Positions 1-13,254 of a DNA stretch of 64,000 nt are shown here, piece by piece. Every line of letters begins with the position of its first letter. The first letter of the stretch is position 1. The notes under the pieces were generated by a model, which did no database searches, was not told the DNA's origin, and saw only the letters and a list, made by a program, of their open reading frames with translations. A program made the translations under genes and the position numbers. Origin of the DNA: Eublepharis macularius (lineage: Eukaryota > Chordata > Lepidosauria > Squamata > Eublepharidae); NCBI RefSeq assembly GCF_028583425.1, contig NC_072794.1, positions 31,431,232 to 31,495,231 on the forward strand, given 5' to 3'.

Positions 1-449
1 CTTGTACGGTGCTAATTATGAATTTGCAGTTTAAGATGAATGTGCAGTAATATATAATTCATGTAATTTCTACAATAGCACTTTAGCAACAGCACTTGAT
101 GTATACTATGTCTATAGGTTATGAGGTCTTTTATAATATAGCACTTGTATGAATTGTTCCAATTGTGAGTAGGGAGTCAAAGTTCCTATTAGTATATACT
201 TTAAGGTTTCAGTGTGTATTTAACAAGATTTCATGAATTGTTATTAAATAATTGAATTGATATGTCTGGATTTTTGGTAAATAGGATTATTAGTAAGTTT
301 ACATGGGATCTTTTGCTTCTGTGGGCTCATACCGCATTACTCTTTTTGGGTACCAGAGGGTCATGTTGGCATCAGTGGAACAGATTAGTAGGAATCAACC
401 CATACAAAATGCAGCTTTTAAAAATTTATCTCCCCCCACTGGTATCTAG
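1..449 (+). other. DHX9 intron (partial) at window start
   Basis: AT-rich sequence upstream of the first DHX9 exon in the window. It ends in a pyrimidine-rich acceptor (TCCCCCCACTGGTATCTAG) immediately before position 450. I see no coding or repeat structure in it. Confidence 0.7.
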
Positions 450-3400
450 GCTTGAGACTCATATGACCCCAGAGATGTTCCGAACACCACTGCATGAAAT
501 CGCTTTGAGCATCAAACTGCTACGACTGGGTGGAATTGGGCAATTCCTGGCCAAAGCTATTGAGCCGCCCCCATTGGATGCAGTGATTGAAGCAGAGCAT
601 ACACTGAGAGGTACTTGGCTAACCCTGACAGATGGTGTTCTCACTTACCTTCGTTGTTAGACTGTTACTTCTGGATGGTGTAGGTCAACCTTCCAAATAT
701 GTCCACTACTTTAAGCCTACAAGACTTTTCCTCAGTTTGCCTGCCCTCTTGATGCCTATTCCAGTCATTTGTGGCCCACGTATCTGATAGTAAAGGGGAT
801 GGATGGGAGGAGTTTTCATGTAAGCTTTCCTGCCTTGTCTCCTAGAGAAATGTCTTACTACAGGCAGCTGAGTTTGCATGTCACAGATCATTGTGAATTG
901 TATTGAAAAGACAAGAAATTCAAAAAATTTTGCATGTAGAAGTGAAATTCAACTGTAAATCTTGCATGTGGAGCAAATCAGCAGCAAATCTTGTGTGGAG
1001 AGCAGAAGTCTTGCATGCAGAGGAGATCAGCATCAGTCAGCATGGTTTTCAACACCAATGGGCTAGTTCAGGCTCTTGTAACAAATTGGAGAGTATTAGA
1101 CAAAGTTAAAGGAAGCTGAAACCCATTAAGACCAAATTATATCGTAATCGCCTAAATTCACTGAAGCTGTATAAGTAGACAAGCTCAAAACAGGAAAATT
1201 GAAGAGAAACTGCTTAGTGGTTTGCAATATAAATTCAAAGAGGTAATTTAACATGAAGGGGAAATAGCATATGTACAATCAGCGGTTATAAAAAAGTTGT
1301 AAAGATAGCAAGGGCTGATGTAAAAGATTATACACTTACAAAAAGCAAGCATTCTGCTTAGCAGCTCAGTGTTTAGTCTGATCACCTGCTTGTGCTAATG
1401 TCTGTTGTGTACCCCATGTACTGAAGATCTGATCAGAATCCTTTGAAAGATCCTGGGAGGAAAGCTGGAGTTAAAATGAATAATAATCTGATTTTCATCT
1501 CATTTACAATCTTGCAAATTCCCACAAAAATCATTCCTGCCATCTTTCCATGTTTAAAGTCACCCTTTAAAACTGGCACTTTCAGAACATTTGAGAAAAC
1601 TCAAATTTGAATTTGGGTTACAACTAGGCATGGTGATTTCAGGCAAGATATTTTCTATCCTCATTTCTCTAAGAACTGCCTTGTTGGATCAAATCCAACA
1701 TCCATGATAGTTCAATATTATAGTTTTAATGGTGGCCAGCCCATACTGCCTTGGAGACGCTTACAAGCTGGTTGCGGGGGAGGGGGGGGGAGACTTTCCT
1801 TCTGTTGCTGTCTGTATAATTTTAAATGCTTGACTAGTTCTGAGGGTGGATAAAAAATTACAGGAAACTTGAATAGGTGTTGCTGATACCATCGCGGCTT
1901 TTGTTTCAGAGCTTGATGCCTTGGATTCAAATGATGAATTGACACCTCTTGGGCGAATTTTAGCTAGGCTCCCCATTGAACCTCGCCTTGGGAAGATGAT
2001 GATAATGGGATGCATTTTCTAGTAAGTGCTGTTAGCAAGATTAGAAAAAATGTGTGGATACATGGAGTCCTGATAGATGTGGGCAATTTTATGATAAGAG
2101 ATTTGTGTAGTTTTTTTTAAAAGCCAGGAGTACAAATATTTACTCGAAGGAGGAAATGCACGCAGACATTATTAAAGAGTTAGGAACGTCTTCATGCTCT
2201 CAGTCCAGGATTGATGAGAATAATTAAGGCCAATAATGGGATGATGCCTCTTCTTCCAGTATCTAGCATCCATACTGATGCATTTTGCTGCATGGTTTTG
2301 ACAGTGGAGCTCATAGTTAAGTATCAAGATTTATTGAAGTCAAGCTCTGGAAATTAGTAGCAAGACCAAGAGGAAATAGATTCCATGGTTTCTGTTTCAG
2401 TGTGGGAGATGCTGTATGTACCATCTCTGCAGCCACTTGCTTCCCAGAGCCTTTCATCAGCGAAGGGAAGAGGCTGGGTTACGTCCACAGGAATTTTGCT
2501 GGAAACCGGTTTTCGGATCACGTGGCCCTGCTTTCGGTCTTCCAGGCCTGGGATGATGCACGGTAATTTTGGCTGTGAATGGTTGGCATTGCTTATTGAT
2601 GCATTCCACTTAGCTGTCTTGTGGAATGGCTCTACCAGTTAGTTGCAAGTCAGCCTCTTTTCCCTGTTTCATTTTTCCTATTTGCAGAATGGGTGGGGAA
2701 GATGCTGAGATCCGGTTCTGTGAGCACAAGAGGCTCAACATGGCGACACTAAGAATGACTTGGGAAGCCAAAGTACAGCTGAAAGATATTCTTGTGAATT
2801 CTGGCTTCCCGGAAGGTAGGATGCGGGGGGGGGGGCAACTTGGGTGTTGCTTTTTCACATTTTTGGAATTTGGAAGGGGACTCCATTTTGTATCGGAAAC
2901 GTTAAGGTTGATTTTTAAGATAAGAAATTCAGGAGGCTGGGGTTATTCTGACACAGGGAACTGCCTCCCACTTTGGCGCCTTGTGTGGCAGTGGCTGATG
3001 GCAGGAGGAGGCCAAGTATGTAGAAAGTAAACAAAAAACTAAAACTTGGGTAAAACTTGTATTCCCTCCAGAAATTGTACAAATACTTCCTCAGTTGCTT
3101 CCACTGTTTGCTGTCAGAGAGAGATTCTGCAATAGTCTTAATCCCATTTTTGGACCAAATGCCATAATGGATTTTAAAGCTATGCAAGGAGCGCTTTCTG
3201 CACGTGCAGTTACAAGACACGCCATTTGTTTCCAGAGGGAGATTTCAGCTTTACTATATTCCATCTCCTGTGGGAGAGGAAAGTAATACTTCTGTTCATT
3301 TTTAAGAGTTGAACTAAAGAATAAGTAGATGTTCCTTTCAGTACGGTCTCTTATATTCAAAGGGTTCGTTCACAGCTCTTCAGAAAAGGAAATGCAAACT

Positions 3401-6400
3401 GAAAGGAAGGGGGCTTTTTGTTGTGTGTACAGTGCAGAGAAAATCCAAGTTTCTGTTCTCTTCCCAGAGTGTTTGATGACACAGATATTTAACAACACTG
3501 GACCAGACAACAATCTGGATGTCGTTATCTCTTTGCTGGCCTTTGGCTTATACCCCAATGTCTGTTACCACAAGGAGAAGAGGAAGATTCTGACCACCGA
3601 GGGGCGCAATGCACTGATTCACAAATCTTCTGTAAACTGTCCATTCAGCAGTCAAGACATGAAATACCCTTCACCATTCTTTGTTTTTGGAGAAAAGGTA
3701 GGTAGGCATAAAACAAATGCTGAGTCAACAAATGATCTTGTGCTTTTGAATATACCATTCAACAATTAAAGGGTATATTCAAGGGGGAGGGAGGATCAGT
3801 TTCTTTCAGTGCCCCCTAAAATGTCCACATCTTTCCAGTTTTTTTTTCCTGGCCCTTCACTTCTCTAACCTTGCTCTGTAGTTCTGCGTTGGCAAATGCC
3901 TTGCTTTTTGGGGGCCATTGGAAGCAAAATGTAGTTTTATGTAACAGAAAGGTCAAAGCTCTTCTTTAAAATATATCTTGTACATTTTTATATGTTGTTC
4001 AGATAACCTGGATTCCAGTATTTTGAGGTTTCATTCAGAATTATAAAATTTGATACATTTCAGGATGGTAAAGTCAAAGGGGTGTGCGAAGCAGATAGAG
4101 GCTAGTTAGTGGTAGACTGGGACAGAAATGGTGCAAAATCTTTCAGTGTTGGGAGGGTTTTAGCCTTCACTATGACCCTGACATCTAGAAACTTGTTCTT
4201 TGAAATGTGAATGTTGAGCGTGTCATGATTTCATGCAATGCACCGGATCCCATGTGTGCGTGATGTGTATTTGTTCCACTTGCAGATCCGGACACGAGCC
4301 ATTTCTGCCAAAGCAATGACCTTAGTGAGCCCTTTGCAGCTGCTTCTGTTTGGCTCAAAGAAAGTCATATCTGATGGCGAGATTATTGTGCTGGATGACT
4401 GGTATGGACTTCTGGCTGAAACTGGAAGTTAAATGCATGGGGAGGGCAGGTGCTGTGAGGTACAGCAGCTGGATTCTTGGCTTAGAAGTGCTGTATAAAT
4501 TAAGACATAGAAAAATACGATTTTTATTAGTGCATTCTACAGGGAGTGTTGTGCAGCTTTCCTCAGTTAAATCCAAACTGTGAGGTAGTGGATGAATTCT
4601 TGAGGAGCAAATATGAACAAGAACCACTGTGCAGTAGTCATGGAAGTGATCTTGAAACTTTGCACCTTTTCCCTAATCAAGATTTAACTAATCCTTATTT
4701 GGAAAACCCTTTTGACTGAACACTCAGAAGTTTGTATCTTTAATAGTACAGATAAGGTCCTGTTTTAAAGTTTGCTCCAGTTCTTGCACATCTCATAGAG
4801 CGAATGACTGACTACATGACTAATATTGATGACAGTGTTGGTGCATCAAATATGGCAGCAAGAGAGAGAATACAGCAGCTCATTAAAAAAAGACACTTCT
4901 AAATATGTCTGCTCCCTCCTTTCCTGCCAAAAAAAAGTTGAGATCTCTCTCAGCATTCTTGTGAAATTACATTTTTCCATTGCTTTTGGGGGTAGTGAAT
5001 AAGTACATAAGAGTTAAATTCTCACATTGGCCAAATCTGGAGGAGTCAGGATGGTACAAGAGATGGGAACAAACAATTGCCATAATAAAATGGAAATAAA
5101 AGTATGGGTCATGTTGAATTGCAGCTAGCACCCCAGAAATTTTAGTTGCCTTGTAGAATGCTTTCTGCCCCAGCAGAGTAATACATTAATGATGGATATG
5201 CTCATTTGAAACTGCTTTCTCTACTTAGGCTCAAACTGTGCATGCCACACAACGCTGCTGCTTGTATTGCTGCCTTGCGTGCAGCAATGGAAGCCCTTGT
5301 TGTAGAAGTAACTATGAACCCAGAAATCATCAGCCAGCTGGACCAGCTGAATGAGCACATGCTGTCTGTAATTCGACAGATCTCCCGACCCATTGCCGCT
5401 GGCATCAACCTTGCAGCCGGCAGTACAAGGTTCGTGCCAGCCTACCATCACACAAATGCCCCTGAGAGCATTTTCAGCGACCAGGGATCAGAAAGCGGGT
5501 GGCTCTTACTTATCATTTGGGGGCTAGTTAAGACAGGAAACAGAGTCAGAATAAATGCCCCGTCTTCACAGTGGAGGGAGGTAAACTGTGAGGATCCGCA
5601 GGGGTCTAGATACTGTATCTAACAAATCATCTGAAGGGGAGGAAGTCAGATTTATGGGTTGGTGTGAAAATGTTCAGGTTAGTAAAATAGTGCAGTCCTC
5701 CATGAGGTCCTTGCATGACTGACCAGGCAAGCAGATGGCAGATAAGATTCAAGTGTTAAGTGCAAAGCAATGAACAAGGAAAAGGTAAGCATGATGTTAG
5801 GAGATAAGGGACAGTTAGAACATTGTTTACCATCCTCGTTGCTTCAAACCAGCAAAGGTATGATAAAACTAGAGAAGGTATAAAAAAGGGTATGCAATAG
5901 AAAGGTTTAAATCAGTTAAAACTTTTGAAATACATAAAAGGAGGAGGCTGCAGATGTTTGTAGACATAAGTGGTATAGAGTATGAAGAAGGGAAAATTGT
6001 CCTCAGAATACTTAATTGTTCTTTAAAATAGTTAAATACATACCAAGCTTCTATGCTTAGTCACCAATGTGAAATTGTGATTTCTTATAGACGGTGTGTG
6101 TATACATATATGAGTAATGGCTTTCATTTTGCCTCTAGATTTGGTGACGGACCTCGCCCCCCCAAAATGGCTCGATATGACAATGGAGGAGGCTACAGAG
6201 GAAGAGGAGGCAGTGGGTGGCAAAGTGGGGGATACAGAGGCGGCTATAACTCTTCTCGTGGAGGTGCTGGAGGAAGGGGATATTCAGGGGGTGGAGGTGG
6301 ATTTCGAGGTGGTGGTGGCAGTTTTAGGCGACCATCTGGAGGCTTTAGAGGTTCCGGTGGAGGATTCCAAAGTGGGGGAAATAGAGGAAGTGGGTTTAGA

Positions 6401-6421
6401 GGAGGATGGAGTGGTTACTGA
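450..6421 (+). CDS. DHX9: DHX9 (ATP-dependent RNA helicase A), 3' part: last eight coding exons
   Basis: DHX9 unwinds RNA and DNA duplexes in the nucleus and acts in transcription, splicing and the control of structured or inverted-repeat RNA. Coding exons with GT-AG borders are 450-610, 1910-2021, 2401-2562, 2688-2815, 3468-3697, 4286-4401, 5229-5429 and 6139-6421 (TGA 6419-6421). Together they give about 463 residues, roughly the last third of the 1270-residue human protein. Exon 1 here carries [16 protein letters not shown], and the next three carry the HA2 region ([34 protein letters not shown]). Exons 3468-5429 cover the OB-fold region ([29 protein letters not shown]). The last exon has the nuclear-transport segment [15 protein letters not shown] and a Gly/Arg tail with about five RGG motifs. 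Exon phases join without a break. The 5' two thirds lie outside the window. Identification rests on near-identity to the recalled human protein. Confidence 0.97.
4772..4903 (+). other. 43-codon coding-like fragment in a DHX9 intron, unrecognised
   Basis: An open stretch of about 43 codons lies in the intron between DHX9 exons 4286-4401 and 5229-5429. It reads [18 protein letters not shown] and continues to [15 protein letters not shown] and a stop. It is not part of DHX9, because the flanking exons join in phase without it. The amphipathic, charged composition looks more like real protein than translated intron, so it may be the C-terminal end of a retrocopy. I do not recognise the parent gene and cannot exclude chance. 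Confidence 0.25.
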
Positions 6422-6612
6422 AGAAACTAGTAATAGTAACCAGCACAAAATGATGCATGATCTTGTTTTCTTCCATAAAATCATTTGTAATGTAGAAACG
6501 TTCCTACTGCTGGGTTTTATTTTGAATTCTGATATTTATGTAAAATATTATGTTTGTTGTAATATTACATATTGCATTCAGTTTGATCCTAATAAAACAT
6601 TTTTTTGTTAAG
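6422..6612 (+). terminator. DHX9 3' UTR and polyadenylation signal
   Basis: A short A/T-rich 3' UTR follows the TGA. An AATAAA hexamer at 6591-6596 is followed by a T-rich stretch and the GT-rich run TTGTTTTTTGTTTAG at about 6630. This fits cleavage near 6610. Confidence 0.8.
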
Positions 6613-7979
6613 CCCTGTCCTGGGCACTGCTTGTTTTTTGTTTAGTGCTTCAGCTTGAGGCAAACTCAGGGAGTCACAAATAATATCAAACATAAACATA
6701 CAGTGAAATACTAATACTAGAAGCCAAAAAATCGTCCGTGCACTGTGCTATATGCTCCACTCAAGAAGTGTGAAATGGCAAATAAGTAGAGCAAGAAGCC
6801 GAAGTAGGAGTTTATAACTACAGCTTAAAGCAGGTTCCAGGCTGAGCTTTAAATTCTAAAGCAGGGGTCTCCAACCTGTGGACTGTATGCAGCCCCCAAG
6901 CTCTTCCTGTGCAGCTTTCCAACCTGCTTGTTTGCTGCTGTCCTCAATGCATTTTCCCTCAGATCCACACTCTTCTTCCTGCCTCAAAAGGCACCACCGA
7001 CAGCTGTTCTTCCTGTTCCTTTTTTGAAAACACAATAACATTGTTTCTTCTGGTCTCCATCTTCCTCCTGTTAGCCCCTCTTGGTCTTATCTTCCATGCT
7101 AGCATTTTGGCCACCCTGGGTGCTTTGCTAGCCAGCACATCTCAGGTGTGTGTGTGTGGGTGGGGGTGTGTGTGGGGATACAAAATATTTTGCATACCAT
7201 TCATTTCTAGAAGCTCCACCCATCAAGGTACCTCCAAGTGGCAGTTCCAAGGTTACTGGTGGTGTTGCTTCTGCAGGCAAAAGCTCAACAAGAGCTGGTT
7301 GCTTTGTCTTTTTGCCTTGCTTGCTTCTGCCTCTCTTCCCCTACCCACTCCCGCTAGGAGTCTTCTCATACATCTGTGATTGCAGGAGCTGGTGAGTTGG
7401 TCCCTTGGGTTAAGAGGGAAGGAGTACCCTCTTAGCAGGGAAGCTTATGGGATCCCCCTTCCCACATCTTCCTCTAGCCCAAGTTCCCCTCCTCCTCGGC
7501 TGCCGTTTTGCTTCTCATGATTGAGGCTTGGCTGGCAGGCAGTGATGTGTATGTGTACCCTGCATATAATTTGAAATCAATGGCATATCCCTCCACTTCA
7601 GGTGGGAGGCTGCCCTTTTATTTGCTTTCTACCTGCCCTTTTTTGGAGGGCCCCCAAAGCATTAGCATGTGCAGATTCAAACCTCACAGCAGTGTGTTTA
7701 TTAAATGTGCTTAGGATTGCAACTCTGTAAGCTGGTAGGTCAGATTCATAAATTCATTAAAAAAATTTTTTCCTGGCCTGTGCATATAGCACAATACTCC
7801 TGAGAACTGTAGAGGCAGGGGTTCTTCTGTGCCATGATCAAAATGAAAATCCCCAGCTAACAGCAGTTAGAGTGGGGGGGATTTGATGAGAGGGAAGTTA
7901 GACCCCCCAAAAACTATACTTACATTTAATTCAACAAATTAAATTAAATGAAACTCTGCAATTGCTGCTCTGCTAAAAA
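6613..7979. other. Intergenic sequence after DHX9; no gene seen
   Basis: Mostly unassigned sequence. At 6864 the run CAGGGGTCTCCAACC resembles a hAT-type transposon end, and about 7145-7178 is a GT-rich microsatellite. Open frames at 6909-7379 and 7150-7395 have no recognisable protein features and lie partly on the GT repeat. Confidence 0.5.
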
Positions 7980-8490
7980 TATGTAAGATGTCTGCAAAAG
8001 AAAGTTTCAAAGAAATGAAAAACTGCAGACGAGTATGTCTTTAATGACGAACTACTGAGTAATTTGTTTTAAACAAGGATAAAACGGTTTGCTTGATACA
8101 TTTTGAAACTGAGTAATTAAAGGAGTACAATGTTAAGTGGCACTTTGAATCCTGTCACAAGAGCTACTCAATATGTCGAGGAGAGGTGCGAGTGAACAAG
8201 ATAAATTCACTTGAAAAAAATTTTTTTTAAAGCAAAATAGTTTTAGAAAGCACATTGAGGAGAACCTGTCTACTGTGAGGGCCAGCTATAAAGTTGCTAA
8301 ATGTATTGCTGAGAGTGGTAGGCCATTCACTGATGGCAAATTAAAAAGTGTGTGGTTAAAGTACTGGAGGAAATATGCCCTGATAAGGTATCTTGTGTTA
8401 GTTGTATAAGTTTATCTGCATCTACAATCATCAGCTGTGTTGAACCAGAAGTGCTGCATGTCACTAATTGTCAAGGCAAAAAGTTTTGTT
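7980..8490 (+). mobile_element. Decayed hAT-type transposase gene, left fragment (GTF2IRD2/ZBED-like)
   Basis: Broken reading frames here resemble the N-terminal half of hAT-type transposase-derived proteins of the GTF2IRD2/ZBED class. A finger-like segment KEYNVKWHFESCHK lies near 8110-8160. It is followed by SYKVAKCIAESGRPFT at about 8285-8335 and ICPDKV...ISLSAST at 8370-8430. Several stops and frame changes interrupt it, so it is a fossil. The similarity stops at about 8490, exactly where the DIRS element begins, and resumes on the other side of that element at about 20817. No transposon ends were found with confidence. Confidence 0.7.
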
Positions 8491-8494
8491 CTCC

Positions 8495-8607
8495 CTCTGA
8501 GGCGGAGGACATCTTGGGTTGTTCCCACCATCCAATCGGGGAGGCAGGAAGTTGAATCTTCTTCCTCTTCCTTTGGAGTGTGCGGGACCACCCTCTCTCC
8601 TCAGTTC
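8495..8607 (+). repeat. DIRS left inverted terminal repeat
   Basis: This 113-bp block matches the reverse complement of 20668-20782 with few differences. Shared landmarks are GACATCTTGGGTTGTT, GGGGAGGCAGGAAGTTGAAT and GGACCACCCTCTCTCCTCAG. Confidence 0.88.
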
Positions 8608-11600
8608 TGTTCCTGCCTCCGGGGAGAGCAGTTCATACTAGGCTAGCGTTGCTACCTTGTTCCTTTTTCTCCTTGCTAAATCTTCTTACTCTTTACCTTA
8701 TCTTACTTTAACTCTCCTTTTTTCTCCAGTTTTTTCCCTTCCCTTCCCTTTAGTTAGGGCAGTAGAGAAGGCTTCCAAGGCCTTGCAGGAGTCATCGGAC
8801 TTGGAGGACAGTTTTTTGGAGAAGGCACCAGGCCGTTGCCAAGGAGCCGTACTTCTGGCGGTGGGGACAAACCCAGCCAGCGCCAGCATATCCTCTCTGA
8901 TTGCCAGGCTCCCCGGCAAGGAATGACCACAATGGAGACTCAGCCTTCCAAACGGGCCGGTCTGTCACAGAGGGCCCTGGTTTCTGAGATGTGCCAGGGT
9001 CTGGCGACTGAGAGCAGCACTGCACGGAGGAGCTCTTGTTTGGCAGGAAGAAAAAGCGCAGCAGCCATTTTCCCGCCAAAACCAGACGACGTGCTTGCCA
9101 ATCTCCTGGCGGGAGAAGCGCAACAGGAAAGACCTTCCGGCACTAAATGCCTCTATCTGCCCCTTATCTCCGTAATTTCTAACCGTACTGAGACAGATGA
9201 TGAGAGAGGAAATCTTGTCACTCTGCCAGGCCAATATTCTGTGTCCTAGCCAGGTTAACCCTGGCCCTTCTCCAGGGACCTCTCAAAGGGGTCAGGAGCA
9301 GGGTGGACCATGGCCTACCAAGGCGGCCAGAAAGAGACCCCAGACCAAAGTCCTGAATCAGTCTCCCAGGTGGCCTGAGGAGGATCCCTCACTCAGTGAG
9401 GAATCTGATGAGGAGGGAGTTTCTATCTGAAGAAGAAGAGCAGGAAGAGGTCCCCGCTTCTGAGCAGGCTATCAGGCTGTTTCACTCTGAGGACTATCAG
9501 TACCTCCTAGCTAAAACCCTGTCAGCTCTTGAGTTACAGGAGGTTCAACTGGGGGAGGAAGAGGAAAGCAAGTTGGGGGGGAACCAAATCCAGACCCAAG
9601 GGTAATGGAGAGTTCTTCCCCAGGTCAAAGGAAAGGGCCAAGGTGTTTCCCTTCCCAGAGTTCTTTGAATGCCAGTTAAAGGCTGAATGGAACATGTCAG
9701 CAGCATGCAAGCAGTTTCCCAATGCCCTTAAAAAGTTGTATATGATGCCTGAATTTACTAACGAGTTATTGCAGGTCCCAGTTATCGATGCCCCGGTGGC
9801 AGCTCTTCAGTCTCAAGGCCTTCTGTCTGAGGATGGTCAAGGGACCATAAAGGACTTTCTAGACAGGAAAGGTGACGCTGCCTTGAAGCGGACTCATGAG
9901 GCTGTTGCCATGGCAATCAAGGCCTCTGCCATAGCATCAACCGTCTCAAGAGCGTCGGTAGTTTGGATCAGGAGACTGATGGAGCTTCTGCCGGCAACCA
10001 ACAAGCGAATGCTAGAATTCTCAAGGCTAGCACCTTCACAGCCAATGCCACCCTCGACGCCATGTCCTTCGCATCTAGAGCAATGGCCTCAGCAAACGTG
10101 GCCAGACAGCTCCTGTGGCTGCGAGCCTGGCCAGCAGACATGCAATCAAAAACCATTCTGACGTCTTACCCATATCAAGGAAAAAAGCTTTGGAGATCAG
10201 CTGGAAAAGATCCTCGTGGAGACCAAAGATAAGAGAAAGGCCTTACCAAGATCCTTGAAGAGAACAGAGAGACGGGGGTCCAGTTTCCAGCCCTTCAGGT
10301 CTCACCATACGCTGCCAAGAGGTCGTCAGGACTTCAAACGCACACGGAATCCTCCAAGGTCCCAATTTCACAAGGGAAGTTTCCAGCCCAGGTCCCAGAG
10401 ACAGCAAGGGGGTCGTGCTGCCAGGCACGAACCAGAGGACAGAGGGCAGAAGCCCTGACTCTACAGCCGCTCGGTAGGAGGGAGACGACTTCTTTTTTAC
10501 CAGGCTTGGGTCGAATCCATCGCTGATGCCTAGGCCAGAGAAGTGATATCTTCAGGTTACTCAATAGAATTAGTCTCCTTTCCGCCAGAGTGCTTCCTTG
10601 TGTCCCCCCTCAACAGGAATCTGCTCAGACGTGCGGCTATGCTACAAGCCGTCTGGCATTTACTAGACATCAAGGCGGTGGAACCAGTCCCCCTCAACAA
10701 AAAAGGAAAAGGCGTTTATTCGATCTTCTTCATGGTTCCCAAGAGGAACAAGGTCTGGAGATCCATCCTAGACTTGAAATATGTAAATCGCTTCATCAAG
10801 TTGTGCCATTTTCGTATGGAGATGTTTCTATTGCAGAGGCCCTGCAGCAAGGGGAGTTCCTCACCTCGATAGATCTGACAGAGGCATATCTGTACGTCCC
10901 TATAGCTGTGTCTCATCGCTAGTTCCTATGATTTTGCGTGAAAGACTTGCACTTCCAGTTCCAGGCAATGCCCTTTGGCCTCGCCACAGCACCGAGGGTG
11001 TTTACCAAACTTCTCATCGTACCAATAGTCTGGCTGCGAGAGATGGGTCTCCATCTACACCCATATCTGGACGATATCCTGATCAGGTTGGCCACTCAGG
11101 AAACCTCTCACAGGGAAACAGCACTCACGATCTACTTTCTAGACAAGCACGGCTTCCTCATAAATACTTCCAAGTGCTCACTGCAACCGTCTCAACACCT
11201 GGAGCATTTGGGACTAAAAATAGACACTCAGAAAGGACTGTTCTACCTTCCCAGGGAGAAGGTCAACAAAACCAAGCAGATAGTATCTGCTGTCATCAAA
11301 CAACCATCCTCCCTCCTGTTGGAATTGTCAAAGCTTCTGGGTCTTTTAATAGTGGATGCAGAAGCAATATACTGGGGCCGTTTTCACACCAGGCCACTAC
11401 AGAAGCTGCTTCAACCCTTTCAATTTCAGATTGCCTGAAAGGAGGCCATCAGAGTACGGGTTCCTCCTGTTGTCAGGAGGAGCTTACAGTGGTAGACTTT
11501 CAACGCAAACCTCCAACAGGGCAAGAATTTCCTCACCCCCCCAATTCACTCAGTTGTTCACGGATGCCAGTCTGAGAGGATGGGGAGCCACACTCAACGG

Positions 11601-12502
11601 CTCCCTGGTGCAAGGACTATCGTCCGGGGTGGAGAGGTCTCTACCAATCAATGTCCTAGAAATGAGGGCCATTTATCTAGCGTTGACACACTTCAGGGAC
11701 AGGATAGCTCATCATCACATCCTGATTCACATGGACAACGTCGCTGCAAAGATCTGTATGAAAAAGCAAGGGGAAACCAGGTCTTCCAGGTTGCAACAGG
11801 AAGCTTACAGAATCATCACTTGGGTGGAGACTCTGCAGTCGATCCAGGCGGAACATATCAAAGGAATGCACAACATCCAAGCGGATTGGCTGAGCCAGGA
11901 GTGCCTTCATCTGGGAGAATGGTATCTCTCTTGAGAGAGATGTTCTGCCTTGTGTCAGATCACTTCGGAAAGCCTCAGGTGGATCTGTTCGCCTTGCACC
12001 TGAACTGTCAAGTCCCCTGCTTCTTCTCGAGGTACTTCCACCCAGCAGCAGAGGGCACGGATGCTTTGACGTCTCCTTGGCCGGTGGGCCTCCTGTATGC
12101 CTTCCCTCCACTTCCAATACTACCCAAGGTGCTCAGGAAGATAGTGGAGCAGGGGCGAGGGTGGTACTGATCGCGCCGCTGTGGCCACGGAGACCATGGT
12201 TCTCAACCTTGTGATACTTGTCAGAGGAGCCTCCTCCTTTGGCTACCAGTCCTACCGGATCTCCTACAGCAGGGGCCCGTTTGGCACCCTCACCCGGAGT
12301 GGTGGTCCTTGACCAGGTGGAAATTGAGAGGGAATCTCTTCACCGCAAAGGCTACCCGTCGGAGATCAGAGAGATGCTACTGGCTTCCAGGAAGAAATCC
12401 ATGTCCAGGATATACAACATGACCTGGAAAGCCTTGGCCAGATGGTGTAGGAGGAAGAAGGTAGATCCTTTACAGTCCTCCTTGAGTAGCTTCCTGGGCT
12501 TC

Positions 12503-13254
12503 TGTAATGATTCCAAGTAAATGTGTGCATGTGTCTTTAAATGCTTGGTTTGAGCTAGGTGAAGAGTAGGGGTGAGAGAGGGAAGAGAGTGTTATGATTG
12601 GTTGATGACTGAGTGGGCGGAGTGAATGCAGTTTAGACTGACAGGGCAGAGAGAAAAGTTTCAGTCAGAAGAAAGCAGGCTAGCTGCGTGCTGCCTGAAT
12701 ATGTTGAAATATTTATGAGAGAAATATAACCTGTGTGGAACCTGAACTGAGCATGTTTGTGAAAGGACACTCAGTCAGGGAAAGGGAGGCCAGCTGTGTG
12801 CTGCCTGAGCAGGTTTAATATTTCTGTGAATAAGAGTCAGAGAGGCTAGCTGTGTGCTGCCTGAGGAGTTTCAAGCATTTCTGTGAGACAAATACTGAGT
12901 TAGAGAAAGAGGCTAACTGTGCATGAAACCTTGGAAGAGATCTGTGTGAATGAGAGTAAATGAAGTAACTTTAAGCACCGAGAACTACTTTTATGAAACC
13001 AATACGCTTCTTAACTAAATAAAAGTTTATTTTGTTTTATTATATCCCAGTGTAGCTGTCATTGCTATATTCCACTCCTATCCTCAGGGCCACATAGAAC
13101 CACGAAGGAGCCTGACGCTTTGGGAACGTTACCAAAGGGAAGATTTAAATAAAATATCTTGGAATAAAATATTCCTGGTGGAAGCAGACTACCCAGAGGG
13201 TTAAGGGATAGATTAAAAGAAAAATCTACCCCAAGGAAAATAAAGGTCGTAACA
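12503..13254 (+). mobile_element. Solo LTR inserted in the DIRS recombinase region
   Basis: A 752-bp block starts TGTAATG and ends GTAACA. It is flanked on both sides by the 5-bp direct repeat GCTTC (12498-12502 and 13255-13259). DIRS recombinase sequence continues on either side of it. A polyadenylation signal AATAAA lies at about 13018, placing the R/U5 part to its right. The upstream part holds three to four imperfect copies of a motif like GCTAGCTGTGTGCTGCCTGA at about 12679, 12789, 12845 and 12910. This is an LTR left after internal recombination. An endogenous retrovirus is likely, but a Gypsy-type element is not excluded. The intact 5-bp duplication and TG...CA ends suggest moderate age. 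Confidence 0.82.

Noticed and set aside
6117-6611. 164-codon open frame at the DHX9 3' end
   Set aside because: It reads the RGG-coding exon and 3' UTR in a shifted frame, giving a Glu/Val-rich artefact.
6909-7395. Two overlapping open frames (156 and 81 codons) after DHX9
   Set aside because: They are Leu/Cys-rich translations crossing a GT microsatellite, with no domain or exon signals.
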